A stretch of 64,000 nucleotides of DNA from Hypomesus transpacificus (GCF_021917145.1 NC_061062.1:12656282-12720281); one strand, 5' to 3'. Positions 30,289 to 43,933 are shown, counted from the stretch's first letter. Notes: generated by a model not told the origin, from the sequence alone. Program-made: numbers and translations.

Positions 30289-30702
30289 GAACACTTTGTG
30301 GAAGACATGTAAATATTACAGATACTAGTGTTGGAAAGAAAATATATAAGAAAAATAAATACAAACACAACTTAAAAAATCCCATAGGGATATATAAAGA
30401 CTTCTGTTTTTCCTTAAAATTCTCCGTTTAGCAAAAACAATTTTAGTACTAGAAGCATCATAAATACAAACATGTTCTAAAATCTATGTTCTATAGATTA
30501 CCTGGTTCTTGTGACTAATAACATACATAATAAAATCGACTGTAGCATACATATCATAAGTATAAAATATTTTCATGGTCACATGACCAAAAACTGCTAA
30601 CTATTGGAAATCTGATGCGCTATGAACAGACCCGTCTGCAGCATGTTTCTTCTCAAATCCTGAGTGAGTGGAGAGTAAAAACATCCAGCTGTGAGCTATC
30701 CA

Positions 30703-33700
30703 TCAACTATAGAGACACTTTTTTATAATTACCATGGGTCGCATGTCTTGAAGTTGTTTTAACAAATGTTCAGCACCATCTGAAAATGTCTTATCCATTA
30801 CAATCTTAACATTAGTCACCGATTTTAGATTTAGAGGGTTTCTAAAGTCAACAAGGTTTTGGCAGCTTTTGAATTCATCAGGTATTTTGCTCATGATGTT
30901 AACAGTTTTCTGCTGTAAAGTTCGCTGCCGTTTCAAAGGCAGCTCAGTTGCAGAGCCTTCAGTCATTTTCCTTTTCGGTGTGTCGGGAGATTCTGTGGTG
31001 TCCAGAAACTGGAGGAAGGATTTGTCAAATCTGAGAGGCTTAACAGACTCTTCATGCTCAGGCTGCTCCTCTATGAGTCCAGCAGTGCCGGGATCAGAGT
31101 TTTCAGACATAACAGTTGAGCGAGTTCTCGGTGTTGACCTCTTTTCTGGACAGGCTGGTTTCTTCCGGGGACGACCTCTCCGTTTCTTCTCCTCCCCTGT
31201 GGACGCGATAGACTCGGAGCTCTCGTCGTTTGATAGCTTGGTCTCATCCTGGATGACGCCCTCCAACGACTCCTGCTCCTGACTACTGACCTTTGAACTC
31301 TCAACGCCACTCTCATCAGGCCCTGACTGCTCTGAAGATGAGCTTGTAGACATGCCCTCGGACTTGTTAGCATCTTTGAACCTTGAGCGTGAGAGCTTTT
31401 TACAGAAAATGAATTGGCTTCTCTGATCCTCAATGTACCGTTCTGTTAGGCCGTGAGTGGTGTAATGTCTGAATATATTCCTTTCAGCCCGTTCGACTGC
31501 ATCACAGCCTTTTATCATACAGGGGTATTGCAAAGATGATTTTTTGGTGCACATGGCAGATGCTTCTTCATGGGATTTCAGAGAAGGCTTGCCAAAGCTA
31601 GTCCAATGTTCCGGTGTTCTAGCATCTTTCTTCTTTGCAATTTTCTTCTTTATTTTAAATTTACTTTCAATATTCTCTTTGCTGTGATTTGGACTGACTT
31701 CTTCTGTTTTAACATGCTGTGTCTTAGCGTCACACACAAAATCATGTTTTTTCATGAGGTGACGAAGAAGGTTTGACCGCGTGGTGTAGACGCGATCACA
31801 ATCCTCATGCTCACATTTAAATGTCTGATCCACAGTTCCACTCTCTGAGATATTAATTTCCTTGTGAAAGTTCTTTATATGCTCAATGTATTTATCCACA
31901 GAATCAAAGAAGAGCGTACATTGTGACCTGTCGCACTGGAACGTCCCTACCTTCATGCTAGACATCATGGCTGTAGCTTTGTCACGGGTGAATTTATGCA
32001 GTAATAAGTAATGTTGAATCAATCTTGTGATTCCCTGGAATATCCTCGAGCAGTCCTTCACTTGACACCGGACTTCACTGTCATTGACCTCTGCATCTTG
32101 TTCACTAGTGGCATCAGCCTTCTCTGCACAGAGTTCCCCTGGAGGGAGGGATGACTGATGCATAGCCCTGTAATGGAGGATTAGATTCTGCTGGATGGTG
32201 AACGCTGCAGAACACCCTGCATGAACACAGCGATATGGTCTATAGGGGCTGAATGAAATGTCACCCTCACATATTTTAAGGGTTATTCTTTTGCCCTTTT
32301 CCCTCTTTTTGACTCGACCCTTAAATTTAGATGGTGTGCCTTTTGAGCTGCTTGGTCTCTCTTGGGAGAGATTCTGGTCCTGCTGGCTGGACACTGCCTC
32401 TGTTGTCTGACTCAGAGCTGAAGTTTCCAACTGGATCTCACTCTTTGCTACAATGTTTATTTTATCTAGCTTCTGCTCCACCTTTGGAGTGTGGTCAGCT
32501 TGCTGGACTGTCTCGGTTCTCTTCTCTGGGGTGTGCACAGTTTTGAATTTTAATGCCAAGTCAGATGATGAACTGTCATCATTTATTGGACTTCTCTCTG
32601 TTGGCTGCACTTGCCCAACTATAACTTGCTGCATGGGATCGGGTTCTGCATTTCCTGCTGGGATGTCTTGCGGGGCACTTCCCTCCTGATCCATGCCTTC
32701 CATAAGGCCAGCAATAGCAATGTCAAGTGGCTCTTGTTTGATAATAGATGACCCTACTGAGGGCCCATTGTCATGACTACTACTACTCTCTGGCTCTGTG
32801 TCTGTGCTTGGATTACTTGACCGTTTCTTGCGAAGACCCAACTTCAACTTTAGTATCTCATCTTTTGACAGGCGGTGAACATTTTCATAATGTATTCTAA
32901 GGCCGGTACTTCGTGTGAACGTTTTTGGGCAAATCTGACAAATATATGGAGCTAATTTGACTGGGGTTTTCTTCAATTCCTCAATCATCTCATTTGAGTA
33001 ATCGTGCATCTTGCTAAGGTGTTTAAATAATGCCTCTTTTGTCATGCATCCATACTCACAGTTATCCTGTTCACACTTAAACGGCTTGGGGCCCTTTTCC
33101 CGATGCTCCACTTCTTTTTTGACCTTCACTCTTGGAGTCACGCTTTTAAGATTTTCTGAGACTGCATCGTTGCGACTGAGAGTCCGCTCTGTCAAGCTTT
33201 TCTCCAGCATTTTCTCACGAGCCGCCTCAACTAGATCCAACTTCTGAAAAGCGTTTTGAATATCCATGAGCTTGTTCTCTGGACATGCTGCATTAGAGGC
33301 TGTATCAGACCTGGTGTTAACAGCCAGGCTTCCATTGGACTCTGTGGTGTGGGAGGCATGGCCACCAGAAGTTGGAAGGGAATCCAGGGGTTTCTGTGCT
33401 TCCTGTTGGCCAAGTTCAGAAGCCTTTGTAGTAGGAACATTGAGAGTTTCCTGCAGATAATCCCCATTTGACATATTATAAATTGCTCCATTAGTGTCAG
33501 GAACATGAGGATCATTGAGAAAGTCAAGAAATGATGTTGGCAAATCAGCAGTCAGGTCTACTTCATCCAGTGGTTTACACTGTGAGCGCTTGGATAAGTG
33601 ACCTCCAAGAGACTTGGTACTTGAGAACTCTCTGAAGCACCTTCTGCAAATGACTTTCCCATCCTTAATAATAGCTGGCCATTTAGCCCTCTTGCTCTGC

Positions 33701-36700
33701 CTCCGTTTTCCCTTTTGCACGTCACTATCGCCAATTTTCTCCTCCGAAGGCGCAGCCTCAGACTCTGCATCATCTTCAAATGGGATATCTGCCTGCAAAG
33801 GTGGACTCAGCATGACTTCTACAGAGCTGTCGATTTGATGTTGAAAACTGGGGGTCACGTTCTCTGTGTTGTTGATCTCCAGTGTGCCTTGCAGTGTGAT
33901 TTGGCTGTCACAGCCAATTTCTTTACTTGGGTTGTCAATTAGGGTCCTGGGGCTGAGGCTGGAAGAATCATTAGGAACATAGGATGGGTTATAACTCCCC
34001 CCTGGCATGCTGTCAACCATCGTGATAATATCATTATCTATCTGGTCAGGCATATTGACATTGCTTTTTCTTATCAGGGAAGTATCCACACTATCTGGAT
34101 GGACATCTGGATGCATCATCCCATATTGGTGTCCACCATTGTGCACTTGTACCCCATTATCCAACATTAAAGAGCTTGACACATATTGAGACATTTCATT
34201 CATCAAACTTGGTTCTGAACAAACATGTGGGATAGTACCACAGTGGATAGCTGCCATTAAATGCTCTTTGTCTCTCTCTGATGGGTGAACAGCTGGGGTT
34301 TGATAAGGGTCTGACTGCCAGTGGTTTAAGATCCTGGATGGGTAATCATTCATGTGGTAGGCATCTGCATAGCAATTGTTCACGGAAGATGTAGACCAGG
34401 CTTGAGACATGTCTGCATTCATCAGTCCAGTGGGAGTCTGTGTATTGCCCCATTGAGGGTACATGGAGTGGTTTATCATTGGAGTAATAGGCACTGGATC
34501 AGTGGAGACAGGAAAGCAAGGAGCAGGTGAGCTTGAACATGCTATTGGGTATTCCATCTGTTGCAGCCCAGTATTATTGCATAGAGGTGACAGGTGATGC
34601 TGTGTCCTGTCCTCTTGGCATGGTGAATCAACGTCTGAAGCCTTGGATGACATCTTTTTTGCCGTTATCTTGACAACTTTATTGTATTTCTTGGCCAATT
34701 TCCATTTCTCAAAAATGTCAGGGTGTATTTTCTTTACATGCCTGGAAAGACTTTTGTTGGTGCTGTAAGAGCGTGTGCAGTCCTCAAATGGACAGCTGTG
34801 AGCGTTCTCATAACTGCTAGAAACAGTAGGAGTGGTGGGGTACCCTACTAACGAAAAAGGGTTTTCACTCTTAATTGCTGGTGTGGGAAATATCTGTGGC
34901 AACACTTTCTGATAAACAGGGGGTACTCCATTATCAGGTTTCTCTTCCAGGTCCCCTTTCACATGTTTAGTTGTACAGGGATCCATGGGATTCTCACCAT
35001 TTGCTGCCATAGCAGCATGGTGTGGTTGAGGAAGATGGGGATCTGGTTTGCCATCCCCCAACTGTAATGCAGGAGGTGGAGTCAACGGGGTGTAACACTT
35101 CTGTGGTTCGTTTGTGGGGCTCATAACAGAATTCAGCATGTTTTCAACTGAGTGTTTCACTCTCACAGGTCCCAGTTCTTTAGGGTACTGGGGAGACATT
35201 GATGCGTCTGATTTGAGGGCCCCGTCCTTCATGTAATCCTGTGCATTAATCCGTTCCAGGCGAACAAAGGCTGAGCATTTACCATCTTTCCTCGGAGAGT
35301 ACTGGGTTGAAGGTTCCATTTTAAGTTCAAGGTTGTTCTCACTAACGAGAGCATCATTTGGTCCATGGCTGTCCTGATGCTGCCTGAACTGGATCTGTGA
35401 ATCAAAAGTCTTTCCACAATTTTCCATTCTGCAAGTGTAGGTAAGGTAATGCTGTGCCTCATGGTCATACAGGAGATAAGCCTCATTGAAAATCGTCCCG
35501 CAATTAGGGAACATGCACTGCGCTTTGAATTCTGTGTGTAGTCTCCTGTGCATTAGGAGCTCAGAATTGGAGCTGAAGTTTGCTGTGCAATTCAGCTGTA
35601 TGCAGAAATAAGGCTTAGTGCCACAGTGCATTTGCAAATGATCATTGAGGTGCCTAACATTGACAAAGTGCCGACGACAATACTGGCACACTACCTTCTG
35701 CTTCTGTAACTCGAGGAAATGAGTGGCTTCTTCGTCATCTTTATGGGCTCTTACATGGCACATCAGATGACGGAAAAACTTGAAAACTTTGTTACAGTTG
35801 GTAACAGGACAGGAGCAGTCATCAGTAAACTCCTGCTCACATTTCGGTGGAGGTTTCTGTGGACTGACTTGGACCAATGTGTTGGAACTGGTGTGATTTC
35901 CATAGCTTGAACTGGCCTCGACCTTCACGACAGTGTCTTTGAAGCTTTTAGACTGGCTGCCTGGAGATTGTGGTGGCTTGCGTATTTTGCTCTGGGCTTT
36001 CATAGCTGCAAGTCTCTCTTTGCAAGACTGCTTTACATGTGATGCAACATGTGGATCTAAAACCTCCCTACTGTCAAAACTATCTGCACAAATCGGGCAC
36101 ATATAGACCCCATCCTTGAAATGCTTCTGTGCATGACGAACAATCCGGTGACCTAAGAACTCTTTGTCACATAAAACACAATACTGCATGTAGGCCTGCC
36201 AATTCCTAAACCTTGCAGAAACAAATCCCTGCTCCCTTAATTTCTTAGCTTCTCTATTTTTTTCTTTCTCATCAGTAATTTCATTCAGTTCGTTTGTAGT
36301 GTTAGTAAGAAAATCCTGCAGGTCAGTGAACTCTGGGCCCTTGTCTGCTACCTCAGTCTCATAGTCATCAGTGTCATTAAGAGTGTCAATTGATGACACA
36401 ATGGATGCCTCATCGCCCATCAGTGACAAGCAATTGCGCTTTAAGGTTCTCCAGTCCCAGAACTCTGGATCAAAAGGCCACTGTGTCTTCAAGGCTAACA
36501 GTAACTCGCAGCGTAGTGAATTGGGTACTGGTAGATTTTCCTCTTGATCCAGCTTTTGGTCTGGTTCATTGTAGAGTGATTCCACTGCGTAGTACGAGTC
36601 CACAGTAGGCTGGAGAAGGAACTCGGTCAGTTGGCATGCCCGTTTGACCTCTAGATCAATGGGCAAAAGGCAGGAGATTGTTTTGCAGATGGTCACTTTG

Positions 36701-39700
36701 CTGTCCGTGTTGTCGCTGGAAGCCATCTGTAGAGCTTGTATGCACATCTCAATACATGCCGGCAGTCCTGTCCCCTCAGCCTGAAAACAACACACACAAA
36801 AAGAATGAGTCATGGGGTAAAGGTTTGTTTGCGCGATATTGCTAAAAAAAGAAAGAAAAAGAATCAACATCATATACAAAGAGGGAAGAAGCACATTTCA
36901 CCTCAGATTGGATCACTTTAATGAGGAAGAGAATGTGACACACACTCCTGGAGAGAAGGGCCATATTCCTGCACTGAGCGAGAAACACCTCTGCCGAGGA
37001 TTCCACACGCATCACTAGCTTACTCCAGAAAAGAGTGAGCTCCCTTGAGATGAGAAAGTAAAAGCATTGGGAAACAGGAAGAGAAAGTTCCCAGTACAGA
37101 CACACTGTGCTGAGTGCTGATAGTCTGATTCCCTAAAAAGTATATTTTCACTTCCAGCACTCTTATTATATTATGTGTGGGTGATTCAAGAGGGTGCTTG
37201 TTTAATTTAGGCATCCAGCTACTCAGTATTTGAATGAGTATTGAAGTGATGACAGTGCTACCACTGTTAGTATTTCAGCATGATTGGGAAGTTGGGATCA
37301 GATGAAAAATCTTTTGTGATGTGTGGAAAGTGTATGAGAGGGTAAGACTCACCAGGCACAGTACATGTCTCCCTGGAGAAGCTGTTTCTTTAGGAACGCA
37401 GCGCACAAACAAAGAGCCTCTTTCTCCTCCCCTTCTGACTCTAAATTACATATCATCTCCAGAGCATCTTTACAGTCCACATGTGTAATCTGGCCCAGAC
37501 AGAAAGAGAAAGTCTTATTTTTTTTAAACATGGATCATAATTAATTCAATAAAGTTGCTTTTAACAATGTAATGTATTATAATTAATACAATGAGGTGCT
37601 GGTGGCCAAAAGTTCACACACAAACAGTCCTTCCTATTATTAATAAGTATAATAAAAGTTAAACCTACTAACCTCGTCCACTAGTTGCTCTGGTGATTTT
37701 GTCATACAAATGCAAACCAGATATGTTTGCTTGAAGTTTCCTTTTCCTTCATATCCCGGGTACTCTGAACACACCTTGGACAGGACGGTAGCCTTCTCAA
37801 TGCATCCGCCTTTCATAAGGTGCTTTATGCGCATGTTGAGAAGTGTGGGACCTTCCAAATCCAAAAATTCATGAACTTTGGAAAACAGAAAACAATATTT
37901 CAAACACAATTACATAACAGATGGCTCAGCCCTGTATCTGAAGATAATGTTCTGTGTTTCCTGATTTAGCTTGAACATGATTCAAACAAAAAATGTACCT
38001 CTCTCAATCTCAGGCATGTCATTTGAGAGAATGTGGCTTAGTGTGGTGTTGGACCACATGCCATGCTCCTGAGCCAGAGCTGGCAGCATGTGGAGCTGCA
38101 TGTTGCCACTTTCTTGTAAAAAGTTGTGTGCCATCTACAAAGGTCAGGAACTAGTTAATTCAATCATAAAGCAATTATATTGATCGAGGAACTACTTGTA
38201 ACATTTTCCAGCCCCATTAGCCTACTTTTCTGTTTTGACTTTCACTAAGCGTTCTAGTCACAGAGCAGCAGTAGGGACACTGACCTTCACAGAGGACTGG
38301 AAGTCCTCCCATAAGACACCAGGGACATGCTCTGGCAACAAGAGCAGCAACTCCACACAGCTCCTGCATGTGTTGTAACACATTAATACACGGTCAGTGT
38401 TTCCCACAGATTAGAAAGCTATATGTGGCGGGGGGGGGGGGGGGGGGGGGGTGTTGTTTCATGTCAGACCGGGGGGGGGGGTCGAAATAATTCACAAAAT
38501 CAATCAACAACAACAAACAAATAATTTCTGCATATGCAGGTAGCGACGCTGCATACAGGGTGCTAAATAACTATTTAACTGGTCGGCTCCATGACGCCGG
38601 GTAAGTAGCTAGCTCTTGAAACTTCTCACCAAAACAACGAAGGGGAACCTTCGATTAAGACATGTCCGTCGGTACCTAGCGAAAAGTAGCCTCAACTTTC
38701 CTAGACCTTTAGCTACGGCACTAATGCTGAAGGCTCGCTGATGTAGCTGTCGGTCTCACTAGAACGGCGTATGCATCGTTGCTAACGTGTGCTGACGTAG
38801 TGACTGTGTGTGTATGTGAGAAAGACGCGTGCGTGAAAGAGACGGAGGGAGAGCAGGGAAAGGAAATGCAGCTGAACGAATACGCTGCGTGTTTTTACCT
38901 AAATAGCGAAAAAAAAAAATGTTTACGAAACGCAATGTGTGGCGGCCGGTGTTGATTCTGTGGCGCACCGCCACAAATTAGTCTATGTGTGGGAAACACT
39001 GACGGTTGTTACTCGCTTGTTTGCTTACATTTAAAGGATTAGATTAGTCTATTGCAGTTCTTCATGAATACAAAAAAGGGGAATTTTACAGTAATAGAAC
39101 AACAAATTGTCTCAACTTTGTCTCACAACATTATATATTGACCAAATCATCATATTGCTACTCACAGTGTTAGCTTTTCAAGTACAAGTGGCACATTTTC
39201 ACATTCGGAGGAGAGACAAGGAGTGGCCTTTGCATAGCTGAGTATGGCCAAGGTGTAAACCTCCAGCAAAGGCAGTGGATCCTCATCTGTCTTCCACCGG
39301 CCTGCATGTTCCACAAGGACCTAAAAGCCAGATAACCAAATCATGACAGGGGTGCCTGAATGACATAGGCCTACAGAATAATCAAGAAAAATCTTAGAGG
39401 TTGCTTTGACACCTGATTAAAAGGGGAGTTAACCATTCTGCACATACAACAATAATTACTGTACGCCTAAAACTAAATTATATAATTATATTTTCAGTAA
39501 ATCCAAATTATTATTTTACAATTAACTTCATAAATCAACTTTAGGTATTAAGTAGGTCATTTGACCAAATTGATCATGAAAGCACAATATGCATGCCTAA
39601 TTTCCAAGCGATAAAGCACTTCATACATATCTACCAACAGGTGAAGCCACAATGGAACAAGAAAAAGTATTGAGCCAGGATCTGAAGGAGGGGAAGAAAA

Positions 39701-40876
39701 AGAAAAAAACTTTTTTCCCCTTCCCCCTTTTCTCCATCTCTGTAGGAAAGGAAGCCTAGAAGACATTATATGGGTGTGACCCCTTATTTTTTTCTTTGGA
39801 GGCAATATTCAAGTATCAAACTAGGTTAAATGTTCCTTCACAGTAATCTAGTATACATGTTGATCTCTGATAGCCTCAAAACTAACCGGAGTCAGCACAA
39901 CAACATGCATGAGTTTATTTAACCCCAATGGTTTAAAACACTTATATTTGCTATTAAATACCATTGTGCATTTTTCACAATGTCATCGAAATAAATGCTT
40001 AATTTCCTTCATTTGTTAACGTCACATGCTCGTCAAAATGTGACCAGATGCTGTCTGTTGGTACACATCTGTGTGGCAAATGTCCCAACTTTTCCTCTAA
40101 ACTGCAATAAATTATATTTTTAAAGTTACACAGGTAATTTACCCACAAACACAATACAATTATATAATTTGTATAATTAAAATGGAAAATCACCTCATGA
40201 GGCCTATTCTTGGCACCTATATTGATCTGGCTGAGCACAATGGACAAATGGACAGATGTTGAAGGAGCTGACCTACGCCGCTATATTTCGGACAGCATGA
40301 CCATATAAAGCGAAAATGTTCTCGTAACTCACAGAGCGTCAAAAAACAAGTTCACTATTGCACTAAAACCAGCCTGACTACTCATCCATCTTTGCACGGC
40401 ATGATCACAGGGAGCCTGCAAAGCAGTTAGCTAACTACTAGCTAACTAATAGCAACACAAGCTTTGAAAAAATGAATGATGCTTGCACACGGTACTTAGT
40501 AAAAGCTTATACAATGCATCTTCAGATACTATAATGTACATATTCTATAAATTATAATATTGGAGGGGTGAGCACATGCGATTATATTTGTCTTTAACGT
40601 GGTTCGCCTGCTAGCTGCAATAGCTACATTGTTGTAGCTAACTAGCTAGCTAACGTACACGCGCATCCTCGGCCAGGAAGCTGTGTAGCTGGCCACCTAG
40701 GATGGGTTGGTGAAAAAAATGCTTACTTTGCAGAATTCCTGGCAGTAATGCAAAGAAGCCTCCAACGTTGATATCGGGCTCTCTTTTAATATTGTAGTTA
40801 ATTCTTGGAACTGTTCTCGAAGCACCTCGATAGCTTTCCGTGTATCATATTCCTTCTCTGTCTCTCCCTCCGCCAT
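30703..40876 (-). CDS. znf292: Zinc finger protein 292
   Basis: A large nuclear C2H2 transcription factor whose loss in human causes neurodevelopmental disorder. Eight coding exons are 40876-40727, 39320-39166, 38363-38285, 38134-37999, 37875-37673, 37489-37353, 37043-36902 and 36780-30703. Every junction keeps frame. The total is 2359 residues against about 2720 in human (recalled). The N-terminal helical part (first 334 residues, opening MAEGETEKEYDTRKA) is followed by one giant exon of 2025 codons. That exon encodes about 16 C2H2 fingers, including CPICADSFDSREVLDPHVASH, CEHEDCDRVYTTRSNLLRHL and CQICPKTFTRSTGLRIHYEN. Near the C-terminus is an AT-hook-like KRRGRPRKKP. The single-exon finger block and eight-exon layout match mammalian ZNF292. 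A hAT-like insertion lies 31 bp from the exon 3 acceptor. Confidence 0.97.
38395..39001. mobile_element. 607-bp non-autonomous hAT-like element in znf292 intron 2
   Basis: The ends CAGTGTTTCCCACA and TGTGGGAAACACTG are perfect inverted repeats of the CAGTG type. They are flanked by a direct repeat ACGGT at 38390-38394 and 39002-39006. Only 5 bp are repeated, short of the 8 bp expected for hAT. The interior has a G-run (about 38429-38451), a second G-run near 38470 and no transposase ORF. Confidence 0.75.
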
Positions 40877-41396
40877 CTTCACAACAATCACGGCCGCGTA
40901 CGCACAGATGTACGCTGCCAGGCTTGCACACGCACGGACACGCAAGGGGGGAGGGGAGCGCAGAGGCTGCTGTTACTGCTCCACATTCTTTGATATCAAC
41001 AAAGCATCAGTGACCTTAGAATGACATCCTGATGAAGAACAAACCTATATGTAGAGCTAAAATAATTATTTGGTGTTTTGAATGACTTTGTTCGTTGCCC
41101 GCATATGTTAGAGGCTTTTGATTGTCAGTTGACACAAATATGATTATATAGTTATGTGAAAAGATGGAATTGGTATGTCCTCAAGTTGTCCTATTTCATA
41201 ATAGGAAGTAATAGTATTGTAAAGTTGACAAATAAGTCTGTATGATTGGTCAATGTATAAGATATAGCATTATAACATGAACACATAAATACACAACATA
41301 TATAACACTAACATAGTAGTGATGTAACATGAGAGTACCCTATGATCTAATATAGGCAAAACAAAATCTGTAGGTTAGTTTGAGTTGGATTAGGTT
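40877..41396. other. znf292 promoter and spacer to cga
   Basis: The znf292 ATG is preceded by a CpG-containing patch (about 40880-40960). The rest is AT-rich spacer without coding signal. Confidence 0.45.
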
Positions 41397-41402
41397 TTTA
41401 TT
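41397..41402 (-). terminator. cga polyadenylation signal
   Basis: AATAAA on the minus strand, 212 bp beyond the cga stop. Confidence 0.5.
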
Positions 41403-41613
41403 TCACATAGCGCAGTCTACACTGATTTTATCAACACAATAAAATGTATCAGTCACAAACAATCACTTTATATCACAAGACCTTGGCTACATATTAGAGT
41501 GTTTTAAATATTGTCAGCACACTTTGAGGGTAAAATAAATGTTGTCTTTGTCTCATAAAGGCAACTGATGTCGCCAAGCTACGATGAGGACATCCCCAAT
41601 TTTTCCCTCATGC

Positions 41614-42570
41614 TTATGGTGACTTGTGATAATAGCACGTGCTGCAGTGACACTCTGTGTGGTTCCTCAGACTGACATTTTCTATGATCACCTAAGAAAC
41701 AGAAACATAAGGAAAGAGTTGAGTTTTACATTTACAGTATTTTCTATCCCTCCTCGTGTATCCTAAATCGATGCAGGTACAAAAATGAATCCATAGGTAA
41801 CAAATAATTTGAGTAACAAGACATTATTCTATCCAGAAGACAAGGGCCCTTGGAATAATTTGCTGTTACATAAAGATAATGGTATTACAAATACACACAC
41901 ATATACACATATACTGTTCACACTGTCACTTTGTGAGACTGAAAGTTGTCATTACCGGTTTGCCCTCTTTTGCGACACAGCATGTGGCTTCAGATGTGAT
42001 GTTCTTTGGGACCAGCATGGTCTTCTTGGACCTGAGGGGTGTTGGGTAAGCTCTGGAGAAGCAACAGCCCACACACTGAAAGATTGGGGCATCAGCACGT
42101 GAAAAGGCATTGTTCTTCTTTAATTTGCATTCCTCACAGCCAACTATGACAGAAGGAAAACAATTTTGGTTTAGAGTCAAGACCATGAAAAAACTATGAT
42201 CTAGAAATCAATCATGCATGGTTAGAACTGGATAAGGGTTACAAACAATATTATGTAGCACTTGTGGTTGCCTACAACTCAGATCTTGACAAGCTCAACT
42301 CTCTGTGACTGCAACATAATACACTGAGAGTTGTTTGCTTCTAGTTTGAAGACAAACAGCTGTTAAATGTAACCCTAGATGAACACAATCTGTTGTCCTT
42401 CTAGACAGCCCTACTACCACCAATGTGCCCTTATACACTTAAATCAGAGTCCCAACTTGATGTCTGAACTTACTGTTTGCCATGTCACCGTTAGGGTAGG
42501 AATCTGCAATGTAAAGTAGTGCTGTCAGTATGAGAAGAGACACTCCAGTTGACTTCAATGAGCACATCAT
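41614..42570 (-). CDS. cga: Glycoprotein hormone alpha subunit
   Basis: The common alpha chain that pairs with FSH, LH or TSH beta chains; secreted by pituitary gonadotropes and thyrotropes. Three coding exons are 42570-42474, 42143-41956 and 41691-41614, in phase, giving 120 residues. The signal peptide has the hydrophobic core [15 protein letters not shown]. Mature sequence contains ten cysteines in the cystine-knot order ([25 protein letters not shown]). Two N-glycosylation sequons, NIT and NHT, are at the conserved sites. The N-terminus opens with two adjacent ATG codons (42570 and 42567). A 5' UTR exon begins at 42585 after an acceptor TTTTCTCAG. Its orientation relative to znf292 and htr1e appears inverted compared with human, as I recall it. 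Confidence 0.97.
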
Positions 42571-42704
42571 GGTCGCAGAGATAACCTGAGAAAACAAACA
42601 GACAGACACTGCAAAACAGAAATATTTTTCATTAAGTAATCCCCACTAACAGTAAAACAATTCATTGATGGCTTGAGACAAAGTAGTTTAAGAGTTTCTC
42701 ATAC

Positions 42705-42769
42705 CTTCGTTTGTGCTGTTGTGGGAGCCAATTTAGTGAACACATTGGGTTCATCCATGCATTTTTATA
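42705..42769 (-). promoter_or_regulatory. cga TATA promoter and non-coding first exon
   Basis: TATAAAAA on the minus strand (42769-42762) lies about 60 bp before a strong donor ACGAAG|GTATGAG (exon end at 42705). A short untranslated exon from about 42738 to 42705 then splices to the acceptor before 42585. Mammalian CGA also has a TATA box and a non-coding first exon. Confidence 0.6.
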
Positions 42770-42789
42770 TCAGTGTTCCTCCGCCCATG

Positions 42790-43720
42790 TGCTTGGCTGG
42801 GATTAGATAAAACCCCTCCCCCATATCAGTGATCTCTGTTAGTCAGTGACCACTTAGATACCTGCCTGGTAATCCCTTTAGTGAAAAAACAAACTATCTC
42901 AAAAGTCACACACATGCTCCTCATCCTTCCATCATGATTATGAATGCTGTTTGCAATCCCTGAAACAGATGGGTTGTTACCAGGTAATCGTGCAGAGTCA
43001 CACAGTATGGGTCAATAGTTTTATAATTGGTCAATATCAGAACAAAAGAACTGTTCAAAGGATTATGAGTGTGTTTTAACTACATCATTTTGGGACAGAA
43101 TAGTTTACGTAATGAATGGTTATGACTGTAGTGTCACTTCCCATAGAGGCTAAGTATATAATTTACGTCAGGGTTGCATCTCAGTGCTGACTGTGTATAA
43201 ATTCATGCAATTGTATTAATGGGTGGTGTATTTGAAGCATGCTAAGCACTTTATATTTATTTCAATATGTATTAATACTTAGCCTAAATGAAAATATTTT
43301 TTGTTATTTTGCTTTTCCTTTTAATTAATGTGCCTACTCGGTTAAAGCCCTTTTTGACTTTCAGACTTTGGGGCATGGATAATGTTTCAGTCCATCTGCA
43401 GGAGTATCCATCTGTCTACATCTGATTTGAAATGCCAAGGATGAATATTGATTTTCTTCACCATCTCTTTACCTTTCAAATACAGTTGTTTTTACTTCTT
43501 GTGGCCTTGGTAACGTTGGTGACTAGGCCTTGGCATAAGACCAATGTAACTCAATAGGTATTGAGGATGACACATGGAATCTCTGAGATTTAAGGGATTT
43601 TTAGCTTATGGTGCAACTCATGTCATGGCCCTTTTTTCACCCTGACTTGGTCCTTTGTGTAACCAAAATGTTTGTTCTTTAGTACAGAATTGAGAGGATT
43701 TTTTCATGGGTTGTACGTGT
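42790..43720. other. cga upstream / htr1e downstream spacer
   Basis: AT-rich, no coding signal. It should include the pituitary enhancer of cga, but I do not recognise specific sites with confidence. Confidence 0.35.
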
Positions 43721-43723
43721 ATA

Positions 43724-43729
43724 TTTATT
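43724..43729 (-). terminator. htr1e-like polyadenylation signal
   Basis: AATAAA on the minus strand, about 205 bp beyond the htr1e-like stop. Confidence 0.4.
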
Positions 43730-43857
43730 AAAGATGGTAAATTTAATCAAAAGTGATACAATTTTGTCATTTTATCACAGTTTTTACCTTTCTACTCAAC
43801 ATAGCGTCCTCCAAATATAAACAGTTGCATTATGCACACAACATGGATAAACTCTCT

Positions 43858-43927
<70 letters not shown>
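43858..43927. repeat. CT/GA microsatellite in htr1e-like 3' UTR
   Basis: More than 30 CT units, beginning within 10 bp of the stop codon, so the transcript would carry a long GA run right after its coding region. Confidence 0.95.
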
Positions 43928-43930
<3 letters not shown>

Positions 43931-43933
43931 CCA

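Noticed and set aside
30869-36921. Many plus-strand frames of 60-137 codons opposite znf292
   Set aside because: Antisense shadows of the giant znf292 exon, with no splice context or family resemblance.
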